Below are positions 34,129 through 43,042 of a stretch of 64,000 nucleotides of DNA, in pieces. The DNA lies in contig JAEYNX010000003.1 in the NCBI GenBank assembly GCA_023412215.1, forward strand, positions 124,001-188,000, read 5' to 3'. Each line of letters opens with the position of its first letter. The stretch's first letter is position 1. The DNA comes from Bacillota bacterium (GTDB lineage: Bacteria; Bacillota; Clostridia; Oscillospirales; Ruminococcaceae). The translations under genes and the position numbers were made by a program. The notes beneath the pieces are model-generated. The model made no database searches, had not been told where the DNA came from, and saw only the letters and a list, made by a program, of their open reading frames with translations.

Positions 34129-35118
34129 CTATCGCATTTTCCGCAGAATGTCGCGGATGTCGTTGCCGACAAAGCGCAGCATGGCGTAACTGCCCACGAG
34201 ACGGGACACCACCTTTTCGCTGTAGGCCTTTTTCAGCGGCTCGATGTTTAGGTTGGTGCTGATAATGGTGGGCAGCTTGGTGAGCAGGCGGGTATTTACG
34301 ATGTTGTACACCGCCGCCGCCGTGAAGCCGGTCTGGAACTCGGTGCCGAGGTCGTCTATAATCAGCAGGTCGCACTCCAGCAGGGAGTTTAGGGTGTCCC
34401 CTTCGGATGTATCCTTTGAAAAGCGCTCAAACTCAAGCGAGCGAAACAAATTCTGTGCGGAGCCGTACACCACGCCGTAGCCCTTGTCGATGGCGCGCGC
34501 GGCGATGGCGAGGGAAAGATGGGTTTTGCCCAAGCCCGCCGAGCCCATCATCAGGATACTCTGCGACTGCAGCGAGAAGGTATCGGCATACTTTACACAG
34601 AAGTTGTAGATCTCCAGCATCTTTGCGCGCGGCACCACATTGGTGGCGGGCTCGGGCTGCCCGGGGTAATACTCGAGCTTAAACTGCTCGAAGCCCGAGA
34701 GAGTGAGGGGTGAGAGTGCGTTTAGGCGTCGGTAGGCCTCGGCCTTCAGTTCTTTTTTCATACAGTCGCACATCACGCCGTCGGCATAGCCGCTGTCGTT
34801 GCATTTTAAGCAGTGGTAGGGCACGTCAAGGTAATCGAGCGGGATATCGCAGGCCTGATAGATCTCGCGGCGCGCCTGTTCTATTTCGCCTGATTTCTCC
34901 TTGAGCTCGGCAAGCAGCATTTCGGTATCCGCCTTGGGCGCAAGCATCATCCTGGCGGTAAGGGCCCCTGCCGCAAGCAGCGCGGTATCCAGCGCCTCCA
35001 GCTCGGGAATATCGCTATAAAGCTGGGTGCGGCGGCTTTCCGCGATATTGCGAACCGTCTGACGCCGCAGGGCAAAGGTGGCCTTTACGGCGGCATATAC
35101 CTCTTTAGAGTATCCCAT
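34129..35118 (-). CDS. DnaI/DnaC-like helicase loader ATPase
   Basis: 329 residues. An N-terminal coiled region, a zinc site (CLKCNDSGYADGVMCDC), then an AAA+ domain with Walker A MGSAGLGKTHLSLA, Walker B LLIIDDLGTE, sensor STNLN and an arginine finger region (VSRLVGSY). Loads the replicative helicase at origins. Its gene follows a DnaD-domain gene by 15 nt, the standard Firmicute partner (dnaB/dnaD-dnaI). Confidence 0.92.
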   Translation of the reverse strand: MGYSKEVYAAVKATFALRRQTVRNIAESRRTQLYSDIPELEALDTALLAAGALTARMMLAPKADTEMLLAELKEKSGEIEQARREIYQACDIPLDYLDVPYHCLKCNDSGYADGVMCDCMKKELKAEAYRRLNALSPLTLSGFEQFKLEYYPGQPEPATNVVPRAKMLEIYNFCVKYADTFSLQSQSILMMGSAGLGKTHLSLAIAARAIDKGYGVVYGSAQNLFRSLEFERFSKDTSEGDTLNSLLECDLLIIDDLGTEFQTGFTAAAVYNIVNTRLLTKLPTIISTNLNIEPLKKAYSEKVVSRLVGSYAMLRFVGNDIRDILRKMR

Positions 35119-35133
35119 AGGGTTTTCCCTCCG

Positions 35134-36132
35134 CTATATCTTCGGTGTGTTGTAGATAATCTCGTTCTCGATCGCGCTGATGTCTAAGGAGGGCGTAAAC
35201 CCGGTCTGTGGTTTCTCAAGGCTCTCCTGCGCGGCCTGCCCCGCGGTGCGGATGCCTTTTTTATACCAGTTTGAGAGTATCTTGCCCAGGTAGGCGAAGC
35301 TCAGCCTGCCGGTGTTATCCACCGTTTTGTCGTAGGCGATGCGTATTACCGACAGGTCGTAGCCGTACTCGGTAAACCAGCTGTCAATGGCCTCCCGCTC
35401 CTTGGTGGAAAGGCTACGCCCCGTAATACCGAACGCCGACTGCACCAGCGCCTCGTGTGTGTGCCGGTCGGCCTGCCGTTTGATGTAGGCGTCGGCCTGC
35501 TCATGAGTCGTTACGCCACGGTCGGCCCACGCGGCACACTGCCGTTCAATGCTGCGCATATCGGTTCGGGACTGTGACGCGCAGTATTCCACCGCCATCA
35601 GGATGACGTCGGACGGCAGCCCCACCCAGTCGTGGATGGAGACCAGCGCCGCCACATCGCTGCCCTGCAGCTCACGCGCAAGCAGTAGTTTGCACTGCTC
35701 CACCAAGAAACGCAGTTCCTCGTTCTCCTGCAGACGCGAAAACGCCTCTTTTTGGGTAAAGCGGTATGCGGAGGTGAGCTTTTTCACGTTGCCGCTCTCA
35801 ACCACGGATGTTTGCACGGGTTCCGGTGGCAAAACAGGTGGATGCTCCTGCGCGACGGGTGCATACTGCTCCTGTATGGGCGCGGCCTGTGCGGTGCCTT
35901 CGGCCAGCACCCCGACCTCTACCCAGTAGTTTACCGCATCCTTGCAGTCCGCGGGCGAAAACCCCAGCTGAGCGGCCATCACTTCATGGTTTATCCCATT
36001 GCCGCTGTGGCGCAAAAGGTAAAGCAGCACCTTCAGCTGCGCCGCTCCCGCAAGCTTTATATGCTTGTCCACTACACTGTTGGGTACGGCAAAAACGCCC
36101 TGCAGTATGCCGTAATTCACCGTAAAATCCAT
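35134..36132 (-). CDS. DnaD-domain replication initiation protein
   Basis: 332 residues. N-terminal winged-helix region (VDKHIKLAGAAQLKVLLYLL) and two DnaD/DnaB2-type helical modules, including the YxxxIRxAW-like part seen as LSFAYLGKILSNWYKKGI. It remodels origin DNA during primosome assembly. Upstream of and coupled to the helicase loader gene. Could be named DnaB or DnaD; the sequence does not decide. Confidence 0.88.
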   Translation of the reverse strand: MDFTVNYGILQGVFAVPNSVVDKHIKLAGAAQLKVLLYLLRHSGNGINHEVMAAQLGFSPADCKDAVNYWVEVGVLAEGTAQAAPIQEQYAPVAQEHPPVLPPEPVQTSVVESGNVKKLTSAYRFTQKEAFSRLQENEELRFLVEQCKLLLARELQGSDVAALVSIHDWVGLPSDVILMAVEYCASQSRTDMRSIERQCAAWADRGVTTHEQADAYIKRQADRHTHEALVQSAFGITGRSLSTKEREAIDSWFTEYGYDLSVIRIAYDKTVDNTGRLSFAYLGKILSNWYKKGIRTAGQAAQESLEKPQTGFTPSLDISAIENEIIYNTPKI

Positions 36133-36387
36133 CGCTGCCTCCGATATATGTACTACTAATTCTTAAAAAACCGTTTTGGCGGGAAGCGACAACGCAAAGC
36201 GCTGCTGCAAAAAGCGTATTGAGTGACAATTCGGCGGCTAAAAACCGCTTGCTTCTTTTATATAACAGGGTGATTGTAAATGATGTTTGGTGTAAGTTCC
36301 TGAAAGACTTAACCGATGCACCTATTATAGCATAGAATAGAGCAATAATAAATTTTAATTTAATCGGGTATTTTACGGATTTATCAG
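36133..36387. other. Gap between dnaD and tRNA-Gly with a partial repeat
   Basis: TACTAATTCTTAAAAAACCGTTTTGGCGGG at about 36155-36184 (given as start TACTAATTCTTAAAAAACC) resembles the left half of the ATACTAATTC repeats; no right end is found. A GGCGGCTAAAAACCGC-type stem lies at 36232-36249. No gene seen. Confidence 0.4.
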
Positions 36388-36416
36388 TTGACAGCTCATC
36401 GCTGCTTTGATATAAT
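36388..36416 (+). promoter_or_regulatory. Promoter of tRNA-Gly
   Basis: TTGACA (36388-36393), 17 nt, TATAAT (36411-36416), perfect consensus, 20 nt before the tRNA. Confidence 0.85.
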
Positions 36417-36435
36417 AAACCAGAACTTCATAAGC

Positions 36436-36511
36436 GCGGGTTTAGCTCATTTGGTAGAGCGCCACCTTGCCAAGGTGGAGGTAGCGAGTTCGAACCTCGT
36501 AACCCGCTCCA
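36436..36511 (+). tRNA. tRNA-Gly (GCC anticodon)
   Basis: Full cloverleaf: acceptor GCGGGTT/AACCCGC, D arm GCTC/GAGC, anticodon stem CACCT/AGGTG around TTGCCAA (anticodon GCC), T arm GCGAG/CTCGT-type with TTCGAAC loop. The 3' CCA is encoded (36509-36511). Followed by its own terminator. Confidence 0.97.
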
Positions 36512-36514
36512 TTT

Positions 36515-36543
36515 AAAGGAACAGTAATGCTGTTCCTTTTTTC
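36515..36543 (+). terminator. Terminator of tRNA-Gly
   Basis: AAAGGAACAG/CTGTTCCTTT around TAATG, then a T run. Confidence 0.9.
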
Positions 36544-36660
36544 TTTATCAGGTAATAACTATACGGATAGTATCCAAATACAAAATCGTGCATTATTTTA
36601 TACATTTATCCAGAGATATGTAAATTTCGTATAATTGTTATGAATATTTACAAAACGCGA

Positions 36661-36689
36661 TTGATTATTCAGGAAATAAATGCGATAAT
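36661..36689 (+). promoter_or_regulatory. Possible promoter of the AIM24 gene
   Basis: TTGATT (36661-36666), 17 nt, GATAAT (36684-36689), 55 nt before the start codon. Confidence 0.5.
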
Positions 36690-36743
36690 AAAACTGCACT
36701 TTGGGTGTATACAGATAAATTATAAAGGAGAAAAAACAGCAAG

Positions 36744-37427
36744 ATGAATTACGAAATTTTTGGCGGGAATCTTCCTGCGGTAACCATTAAGCTCGCGCAG
36801 GGCGAGAGCATTTTCACCCAGTCGGGCGGTATGACCTGGATGAGCACCGGCATCGCGATGGACACCAACATGAAGGGCGGCTTTATGAAGGGCCTCGGCC
36901 GTATGCTCTCGGGCGAATCACTGTTTATGGCCACCTATACCGCGTCGGCACCCAATCAGGAGATTACTTTGGCCTCCTCTTTCCCCGGTGAGATTAAATG
37001 CCTGCAGGTTGGCCCCGGCAAAGAGTTCATCTGCCAGAAAAACGCGTTTCTGTGCGCACAGCCTACGGTGGAGCTTGCCACCGAGGTAAACAAGAGTGTA
37101 TCCGGCGGCTTATTCGGCGGCGAGGGCTTTATTATGCAGCGCCTTAAGGGTAACGGCCTTGTGTTTATTGAGATCGACGGCAGCCTGAAAGAGATTACCT
37201 TGGCGCCCGGCGAAAAGATAAAGGTAGATACCGGCAATGTAGCGGCTTATGAATCCACCGTGCGTTATACCGCTGAGACGGTAAAGGGCTTTAAGAATGT
37301 TCTGTTCGGCGGCGAGGGCCTGTTCTTAACTATCCTTGAAGGCCCCGGCACCGTGTATCTGCAAACCATGACCATGCCCGGCTTTGCAGGCAGAATCATT
37401 CCTTACCTGCCCAAATCCAGCAACTAA
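36744..37427 (+). CDS. AIM24/TIGR00266 family protein
   Basis: 227 residues. Seen: VTIKLAQGESIFTQSGGMTW, SLFMATYTA, LASSFPGEIKCL, and FGGEGLFLTILEGPGTVYLQ, all typical of the family's beta-helix/trefoil-like fold. Widely conserved in bacteria and in yeast mitochondria (Aim24), function in bacteria not settled. Monocistronic, with TATAAAGGAG-type ribosome site and a terminator. Confidence 0.88.
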   Translation: MNYEIFGGNLPAVTIKLAQGESIFTQSGGMTWMSTGIAMDTNMKGGFMKGLGRMLSGESLFMATYTASAPNQEITLASSFPGEIKCLQVGPGKEFICQKNAFLCAQPTVELATEVNKSVSGGLFGGEGFIMQRLKGNGLVFIEIDGSLKEITLAPGEKIKVDTGNVAAYESTVRYTAETVKGFKNVLFGGEGLFLTILEGPGTVYLQTMTMPGFAGRIIPYLPKSSN

Positions 37428-37447
37428 TCGGTGATAATTTAGCCTAA

Positions 37448-37472
37448 AAGCCGCTCTTACGGGCGGCTTTTT
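37448..37472 (+). terminator. Terminator of the AIM24 gene
   Basis: AAGCCGC/GCGGCTT around an 8-nt loop, then TTTT. Confidence 0.82.
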
Positions 37473-37542
37473 ATGTTTTGTGCGTGTTGTACTTCCTGTT
37501 TAATTAATATATGCGCGTGAGCAGTGACGGAAAAGTGCTTTT

Positions 37543-37568
37543 TATACTTCTTATTGGAATTAGTATTA
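37543..37568. repeat. Minimal repeat unit, copy D
   Basis: TATACTTCTTATTGGAATTA plus GTATTA: the left tip and the complete right end of copies A-C, with everything between removed. 26 bp. Confidence 0.6.
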
Positions 37569-37700
37569 TGCATTTTTAAGGCTGCGTTAACAATTTTACC
37601 GCCAATTATGTTATACTATTTCCAATGACAGCTAATTGCCGGGGGTTTTAACCTTTTTGCCGCCGGATGTGATATTGCAGATACAGGAGATGCTTTAACA

Positions 37701-38396
37701 ATGAACATACTGTGCTGTGACGACAACGAGGAGCACCTTACCCAACTGATTCAGCAGATTCGTGAACTTTACGGTGAAAACGATTACCGCGTGCAGGGCT
37801 TTGCCACAACGACGGCGCTGTTGGCAGCTGTAAACGATACAACCGATATTATCTTAAGCGATATTCTGCTAAAGAGCGACAACGGCATTACCGCCATGAA
37901 GAGTATACAAGGCCGCTTTCCGCACATACAGATCATCTTTATTTCCGCTTATCCCTCCTACTGTGAGGATGTTTATCAGGTCGACCATGTCGCCTACCTG
38001 CAAAAGCCTGTTTCAACGCCAAAGCTTAGTTCGGTGCTGGCCAAGGCGGTGAATAAGGCGAAAAAAGAGCGGGAGCAATACATCACCATCAAGAGCAAAA
38101 GCCTGACGGCGACGGTGCATATGGGGAAGATTCTGTACATTGAGACGGTGGGGCGGCAGATGAACATTGTCACCGAGGACAAATTTTATTCGGTCGCGGG
38201 GAAGAGCAGCATCCCTTCTAAGCTGGATGACCGGTTCATCGACTGCGGCAAGGGCTGCATGGTCAACATGAGCAAGGTGAGGACCCTGGGCAGGCAGACG
38301 CTCACCATGAGCGACGGCAAAGAGGTCGTGGTAACAGCCGATCGATATCCGGCAGTAAAGCAGGCCTGCCTGCGCTTTTTGGGTGAGAGGCTGTAA
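37701..38396 (+). CDS. LytTR-family response regulator (AgrA/ComE-like)
   Basis: 231 residues. Receiver domain with acidic DDNEEH, phospho-acceptor D54 (ILSDILLKSD) and lysine in YLQKPVS; then a LytTR DNA-binding domain (GKILYIETVGRQMNIVTEDK, FIDCGKGCMVNMSKV). Such regulators control peptide-signalling or lytic functions. It is 15 nt before a histidine kinase gene. No AgrB/AgrD-like peptide genes are seen. Confidence 0.9.
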   Translation: MNILCCDDNEEHLTQLIQQIRELYGENDYRVQGFATTTALLAAVNDTTDIILSDILLKSDNGITAMKSIQGRFPHIQIIFISAYPSYCEDVYQVDHVAYLQKPVSTPKLSSVLAKAVNKAKKEREQYITIKSKSLTATVHMGKILYIETVGRQMNIVTEDKFYSVAGKSSIPSKLDDRFIDCGKGCMVNMSKVRTLGRQTLTMSDGKEVVVTADRYPAVKQACLRFLGERL

Positions 38397-38411
38397 CGGG
38401 GGGAACTACCT

Positions 38412-39212
38412 GTGAATACGGATAAATTTTTCGTGATGCTTTTGGGCATCGCGGTCACGTTTGGGGCCGTCGTTATTGTGGCGCTGGTACTATTTCACCA
38501 GAAAAGGCTGCGCGAGCTCGAAAACTACGAAAAAGAGCTTGCGGTACAGCTGCGGCGGCACAAGGAGTTGGATGATTTTATCGAGCGCATACGCTTTTTG
38601 CGCCACGACGCCCGCAACTATCTGATCACCATGCAGTCGCTGCTGACCGGCGGGCAGTACGACAAGGTAAGGGAGTTCTTAAAAGAGGTATATGTACAGT
38701 TCGGGCTGGATAGCGGCGGGATATTCTGCGATAACCGCCTTTTAGACGAGCTGCTGATGGACAAGTACGGCGCGGCGCACGACTGCGGCGTCCTCTGCAG
38801 TATTCATGCGGAGATATCGGCTGCCTATGCGTTTGACGATATGGTTTTATGCAGCGCTGTCAGCGAGGTGTTCGATCGGACGCTTGAGTACAGCCGCCCT
38901 GCGGATCATGAAGGGCAGCAAAGCGGGATTATTGATTTTCACTGCGCGGTGACGGCGGATGCAAGGCTCACGATTGAGTGTGCGGCGACGACAGCCGATG
39001 TGCCCAAGGTCAAGCAGGGGGCAACCGGCCGCAAAAGGAGCTTGAACGCTTATCCGCAAAAGAGCGCAATGCTGTCTTCACTTGCCGAGACCTATGGCGG
39101 CAGCGCGGAGCAGCGTTATGAAGGCGGACGCTATACCATAAAGCTGACGTTATATCTGCCAAGGCCTAATTCACCGGAGGAGGAAGCCTCGCGGGCATTG
39201 GAGTATCGGTAG
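38412..39212 (+). CDS. Histidine kinase with a degenerate ATPase domain
   Basis: 266 residues, GTG start with GGGGG upstream. One membrane helix (about 8-28), a coiled region, then the HPK10-like box IRFLRHDARNYLITMQSLL with H65 as likely phospho-site. The expected N-box (NLLDNAIEA type) is replaced by LCSAVSEVFDRTLEYS, and I find no DxGxG or GTGxGL box. It therefore may not bind ATP in the normal way. It has only a short sensor region, unlike AgrC. Coupled to the LytTR regulator. Confidence 0.75.
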   Translation: MNTDKFFVMLLGIAVTFGAVVIVALVLFHQKRLRELENYEKELAVQLRRHKELDDFIERIRFLRHDARNYLITMQSLLTGGQYDKVREFLKEVYVQFGLDSGGIFCDNRLLDELLMDKYGAAHDCGVLCSIHAEISAAYAFDDMVLCSAVSEVFDRTLEYSRPADHEGQQSGIIDFHCAVTADARLTIECAATTADVPKVKQGATGRKRSLNAYPQKSAMLSSLAETYGGSAEQRYEGGRYTIKLTLYLPRPNSPEEEASRALEYR

Positions 39213-39236
39213 TGTCGCAGCTTGCATTATCAATAA

Positions 39237-39267
39237 AAATACCCCCGCCGGCTCGGCGAAGGTATTT
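39237..39267. terminator. Bidirectional stem-loop between kinase and esterase genes
   Basis: AAATACC-GCCG/CGGC-GGTATTT with a small internal loop, between convergent genes. Confidence 0.5.
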
Positions 39268-39277
39268 GTACGTGATA

Positions 39278-40246
39278 TCAAAGCTCCTGCATCATGAGCT
39301 GGAAGATGATGTCGCCGGATTTCGGCAGGGTTTCGTGGCCAAAATCGGGGTAAACCATCAGTTCCTTTTCACATTTCAGATTGTTGTAGATAGCAAACTG
39401 GGTAGAGGGCGGGCATACCGTGTCAGAGAGCGCTGTAAACAGCACCACCTTGGCGGTAATCCTGTCGGCGAAGTTGTGCAGGTCGATATAGCCCAGGCGG
39501 TTGAACACATCACTTTCGCGATTATGAAGCGGGTCCCGGTAGCGGAAGTAATTTTTCAGCTCACAATAAGCGCTTATACCGATGTCCAAATCTTCCCACA
39601 CGCGGCGGTAGTCGGTCAAAAAGGGGTAGCCGGGGCAGGCGAGCTTTAAACGGGGTTCTAAGCTTGCACAGGCCACTGTCAGCGCGCCGCCCTGCGAAAA
39701 GCCCGTGGCGCCGACGCGTGTTTCATCCACATAGGGCAGAGCCATTGCGATTCGCGCCAGCTGCGCGGTATCTAAGAATACATTGCGGTAGAACAGCTTT
39801 TCGGGGTTGGGGTCGTCCAGCCCCTTGATAATCTGTCCCTCCAAGGACTCACCTTCCACCGTCAAAGGGTCGCTTGAAAGCCCGCCTTGGCCGCGGACAT
39901 CCATTGCCGCCACCACAAAGCCGAACTTCGCGTAGGTCACCTTGTCCATCCAGTCGCCGCTGTCGCAGTGGTAGCCGTGGAACATGAGCAGCGCACGGCA
40001 GGGCGCGGGGGTCTGCACGGGTTTTACAAACTTGCAGTGCACCTTGGCACCGCCTACGCCGGTAAAAAACAGGTGATAGCATTCTACACCTTCGGCTTGA
40101 AACTTGGCGCGCTCGAGCTTATAATCCAGGTTTTGAGCGTCAAGGTCCGCGACCGCCTTGTTCCAATACGCGTCAAAATCCCTTGGCCGCTCATTCTTGC
40201 CCCTGTATTTTTTAAGTTCCTTTAACGGAAGGTCTACATTTGGCAT
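39278..40246 (-). CDS. Acetyl-xylan esterase / cephalosporin-C deacetylase (AXE1 family, CE7)
   Basis: 322 residues, standard for CE7. Seen: FHGYHCDSGDW, MDVRGQGGLSSD (the RGQGG box), GFSQGGALTVACASLEP with the catalytic serine, ALSDTVCPPSTQFA and DFGHETLP with the catalytic aspartate and histidine. It removes acetyl groups from xylo-oligosaccharides and small esters in the cytoplasm, so the host probably uses plant polysaccharide fragments. Confidence 0.93.
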   Translation of the reverse strand: MPNVDLPLKELKKYRGKNERPRDFDAYWNKAVADLDAQNLDYKLERAKFQAEGVECYHLFFTGVGGAKVHCKFVKPVQTPAPCRALLMFHGYHCDSGDWMDKVTYAKFGFVVAAMDVRGQGGLSSDPLTVEGESLEGQIIKGLDDPNPEKLFYRNVFLDTAQLARIAMALPYVDETRVGATGFSQGGALTVACASLEPRLKLACPGYPFLTDYRRVWEDLDIGISAYCELKNYFRYRDPLHNRESDVFNRLGYIDLHNFADRITAKVVLFTALSDTVCPPSTQFAIYNNLKCEKELMVYPDFGHETLPKSGDIIFQLMMQEL

Positions 40247-40433
40247 AAATAAACCTCGTTTCCTGTTTTAACGTTATATTTTAACTGAAATTAATTATAT
40301 TATACATTAAATCAACTGCAATGGGTGGGAAATTACTCAGAAATAACGCGAGTACAAGGTTTGAAATATAAGATAAAGGTGAATATTTCTAATCGGCAGC
40401 TTAATTCCTTGCGTTTGAGAAAGGAGTGTTTTT

Positions 40434-41528
40434 ATGTTTAAACGAATCATCTCTGCTGCGGCAGCAGCCGTGGGATTGTCGGTGCTGTTTTCCGGCTGTT
40501 TGATTGCCGTGCCGGTGGATCATAAGGTGGAGGAGCCAGCTTCGTCCCCGCCGATTGAATCTTCATCCTCGCCGCAAGAAAGTATCACAGAGGATTGGTC
40601 GCTTTCCGCCGTTGCCCGCAACGCGGCGTTTGAGCCCTACATGACCATAGCGGAATACGACGCGCTTTTTGGCACAAGCGGCATGCTGCCAAGCAGCCCC
40701 GCCGCTTCGCCGGACGGGCAAAGGCTTGCCTATATCTACCCCAATGAGTTTGAGGAGCCGAGCGACCTGTACCTGTACGACACGGCAGCGAAAAAGGCCG
40801 AAAAGCTGCTTTCTCAGCAGGACCTTCCGCAATCGGACGGGCTGAAGCAGGTTTCGTGGGTGGATAATCAATCGCTGCTGTTGATTATCGGTTTGCGTTA
40901 CGGCACCGTATCGCCCGGCGGCGCGGTATACCTTTTAAATATCAATGAAGCGCCCAAGCTGCGGCTGCTCTATAAGCCCGAGCAGGAGACCGATCAGGTG
41001 CTTAACGCCACGCTTTCGGGCACTACCCTCACCATGACGGTAACCATGTTCGATGACAATTACCTCAACCACACCGAGGAACAGCGCACCGTTACCGTAG
41101 ACCCCGCGAACGCGCCGCAGCCTGCCCCAAGCAGCACCCCGGCGGCCACCGAGGTTCTGGCAACCGTTATCGACAACCCCACGCCTGAGCAGGTGGCACA
41201 ATACGAGGCTGCGGAATCCTATGAGTACGACCAGAGCGGCGAATCCTTGCTGCTTATCCCGAAGCGGGAGGGTACGCACGTGACGATCGACACCATGAGC
41301 TTTGATGAAAAGCAGTCGGAGTTTGTGCCCGTTAAAACGATCTACGATAAAACCTCCGCCAAGGGCTATGCGCTGTGGCTGAAGGCCCTGCGCCCCGAAG
41401 GCGGGCCGCAGCTGTGCATCACACTGCAGGTCGGCGGTGTGACGGCGCACTACTACGTCACCTACAACGGCAAGGACGGTAACGAATCGGACGTGGAAAT
41501 CTATCCGGATACGCCGCCGCGCCACTAG
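40434..41528 (+). CDS. Uncharacterised lipoprotein
   Basis: 364 residues. Signal peptide with lipobox LFSGC, a Ser/Pro-rich linker, and a region with SPAASPDGQRLAYIYPNEFE, which resembles one blade of a WD40/TolB-like propeller. A proline/alanine stretch (NAPQPAPSSTPAATEV) divides the protein into two halves. Function unknown. Own ribosome site (AAAGGAG) and a strong terminator. Confidence 0.78.
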   Translation: MFKRIISAAAAAVGLSVLFSGCLIAVPVDHKVEEPASSPPIESSSSPQESITEDWSLSAVARNAAFEPYMTIAEYDALFGTSGMLPSSPAASPDGQRLAYIYPNEFEEPSDLYLYDTAAKKAEKLLSQQDLPQSDGLKQVSWVDNQSLLLIIGLRYGTVSPGGAVYLLNINEAPKLRLLYKPEQETDQVLNATLSGTTLTMTVTMFDDNYLNHTEEQRTVTVDPANAPQPAPSSTPAATEVLATVIDNPTPEQVAQYEAAESYEYDQSGESLLLIPKREGTHVTIDTMSFDEKQSEFVPVKTIYDKTSAKGYALWLKALRPEGGPQLCITLQVGGVTAHYYVTYNGKDGNESDVEIYPDTPPRH

Positions 41529-41545
41529 TTTTAAACGATACTGTC

Positions 41546-41581
41546 AAACAACCCCTCTGGATACAGAGGGGTTGTTGTGTT
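41546..41581 (+). terminator. Terminator of the lipoprotein gene
   Basis: CAACCCCTCTG/CAGAGGGGTTG, 11-bp stem, 4-nt loop, then TTGTGTT. Confidence 0.85.
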
Positions 41582-41591
41582 GCGTAGGACG

Positions 41592-41756
41592 ATACTAAAG
41601 TCCATTAAAAAAGGGATTTTAACCCCTCTTCATACGCAGCGCTATTATAACGGTGCATGCGGCTTTTAGCCGCCGAATTACCGTTTAATACTCATTCTAC
41701 AAGCAAGACAAAGCGTTGCTGCTCCCCGTCTTCGGCCAGGGTTAAAGTTAGTATTA
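41592..41756. repeat. Palindromic intergenic repeat, copy J
   Basis: Left end ATACTAAAGTCCATT; right end, reversed, TAATACTAACTTTAACCC. Inside: AAGGGATTTTAACCCCTC and TGCGGC/GCCGCA stems. The right end overlaps the stop codon of the PPi-PFK gene (41754-41756). 165 bp. Confidence 0.62.
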
Positions 41757-42989
41757 CACCACTGTTTTATTAAAATTAAAGAATTCGGGGACGCCGTTTA
41801 CGGTAGGGGACTGTATCTCGCCCGCAATCAGCGGCAGCAGGTAGGGGAAAACATCCTCGGTAAGGTCGTTGCCCGAGGGTGTAATCCACTCGAGGGGGAA
41901 GCGCCTTTCCAGCCCGGCTACCTCCTTCAGCGGTACGGTGCCGATGTCAAAGGCATAAGGCTTATTTTCGGCGCGTTTGATCGCCGCCATCACGCCGGTG
42001 CGCCCTTCCAGCGCAAACTGTACGGCGGCCTGCCCGATGCACCTTGCCTCGTTGATGTCGGTGGCCGAAAGCAGGTGAGAGGAGCACCGCTGCAGGATGT
42101 TCAGCTCCACTGAGCGCACCTTGCAGCCGAGTTTTTCCGCCACCAGCCGTTCGAGCAGCTTGCCCGCGCCGGAGAGGTAACGGTGGCCAAAGCTGTCGGA
42201 TACACCCGACTGTTCGCTCTCCGACACATACCTGCCGTCGGCGAAGCGAATACCCTCCGATACCGCCACCAGCACGGTGTGGCGCTCGGCATGCAGGCAT
42301 TTAACATCGTTTAAAAAACCACTTAAATCAAACGGCACCTCGGGCATATACACCAGCTGCGGCACCGCGGCACCGGCCTTGCGCGGCAGTACCGAGGCGG
42401 CGGTGAGCCAGCCCGCGTTGCGCCCCATGATCTCGACAATGGTTACCGAGTTCAGATTATAAGCGTCGCAGTCGTGCGCAATCTCGGCCATGGCGGTGGC
42501 GATGAACTTTGCCGCAGAGCCATAACCCGGGGTGTGGTCGGTGCCGTATAAATCATTGTCTATGGTCTTGGGCAGGCCGATGACCCGGATGTCGTCGTTG
42601 CAGGCGGCGAAGTAATCGCTGAGCTTTAACGCGGTATCCATGGAATCGTTGCCGCCCACATAAAAAAAGTAGCCGATGCCGTACTCGTGGAATATCCTGC
42701 GGATTTCCTCATAAACATCAGGGCCTTTGTCATAGGCCGGAAGCTTGAAGCGGCAGGAGCCCAGCGCCATAGCCGGTGTGCTTTCCAGCATCTTAAATTG
42801 TTTTTCGGTTGTAAGCTGGCTTTTTAATTCTATCAGCCTGCGCTCCAGGGTTCCCTGTATGCCGTTGAGTGCCCCGTAAATATTGCCGATCGCCTCATGT
42901 CGCAGCCCCTCGCGGATCACCCCGGAGAGGGAGGCGTTGATGGCGGCGGTGGGTCCGCCCGACTGTGCTACAAGTATGTTCTTTTGCAT
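41754..42989 (-). CDS. Pyrophosphate-dependent 6-phosphofructokinase
   Basis: 411 residues. Seen: AQSGGPTAAINASLSG, FFYVGGNDSMDTALKL and GLPKTIDNDLYGTDHTPGYG. The GGND (in place of GGDG) and lysine in PKTIDND are the residues that mark PPi rather than ATP as phosphoryl donor. It carries out a reversible step of glycolysis and saves ATP, which suits an anaerobe. ATG 42989 is preferred over GTG 42995. The stop codon lies inside repeat copy J. Confidence 0.92.
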   Translation of the reverse strand: MQKNILVAQSGGPTAAINASLSGVIREGLRHEAIGNIYGALNGIQGTLERRLIELKSQLTTEKQFKMLESTPAMALGSCRFKLPAYDKGPDVYEEIRRIFHEYGIGYFFYVGGNDSMDTALKLSDYFAACNDDIRVIGLPKTIDNDLYGTDHTPGYGSAAKFIATAMAEIAHDCDAYNLNSVTIVEIMGRNAGWLTAASVLPRKAGAAVPQLVYMPEVPFDLSGFLNDVKCLHAERHTVLVAVSEGIRFADGRYVSESEQSGVSDSFGHRYLSGAGKLLERLVAEKLGCKVRSVELNILQRCSSHLLSATDINEARCIGQAAVQFALEGRTGVMAAIKRAENKPYAFDIGTVPLKEVAGLERRFPLEWITPSGNDLTEDVFPYLLPLIAGEIQSPTVNGVPEFFNFNKTVV

Positions 42990-43010
42990 AAGCACCGTCC
43001 GTTCCTCAAA

Positions 43011-43038
43011 AGTCTTCGACTTAAGTCGAAGGCTTTTT
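43011..43038. promoter_or_regulatory. 18-bp perfect palindrome upstream of the PPi-PFK gene
   Basis: CTTCGACTTAAGTCGAAG (43014-43031) is a perfect palindrome. On the plus strand a T run follows, so it resembles a terminator; on the minus strand it lies in the leader of the PPi-PFK gene and could be an operator or attenuator. Confidence 0.5.
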
Positions 43039-43042
43039 GTTT

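Noticed and set aside
37701..39212. Complete agr quorum-sensing locus
   Set aside because: No AgrB-like membrane protease or AgrD peptide frame is found near the LytTR pair.
41754..42989. ATP-dependent phosphofructokinase PfkA
   Set aside because: GGND and PKTIDND residues point to pyrophosphate as donor.
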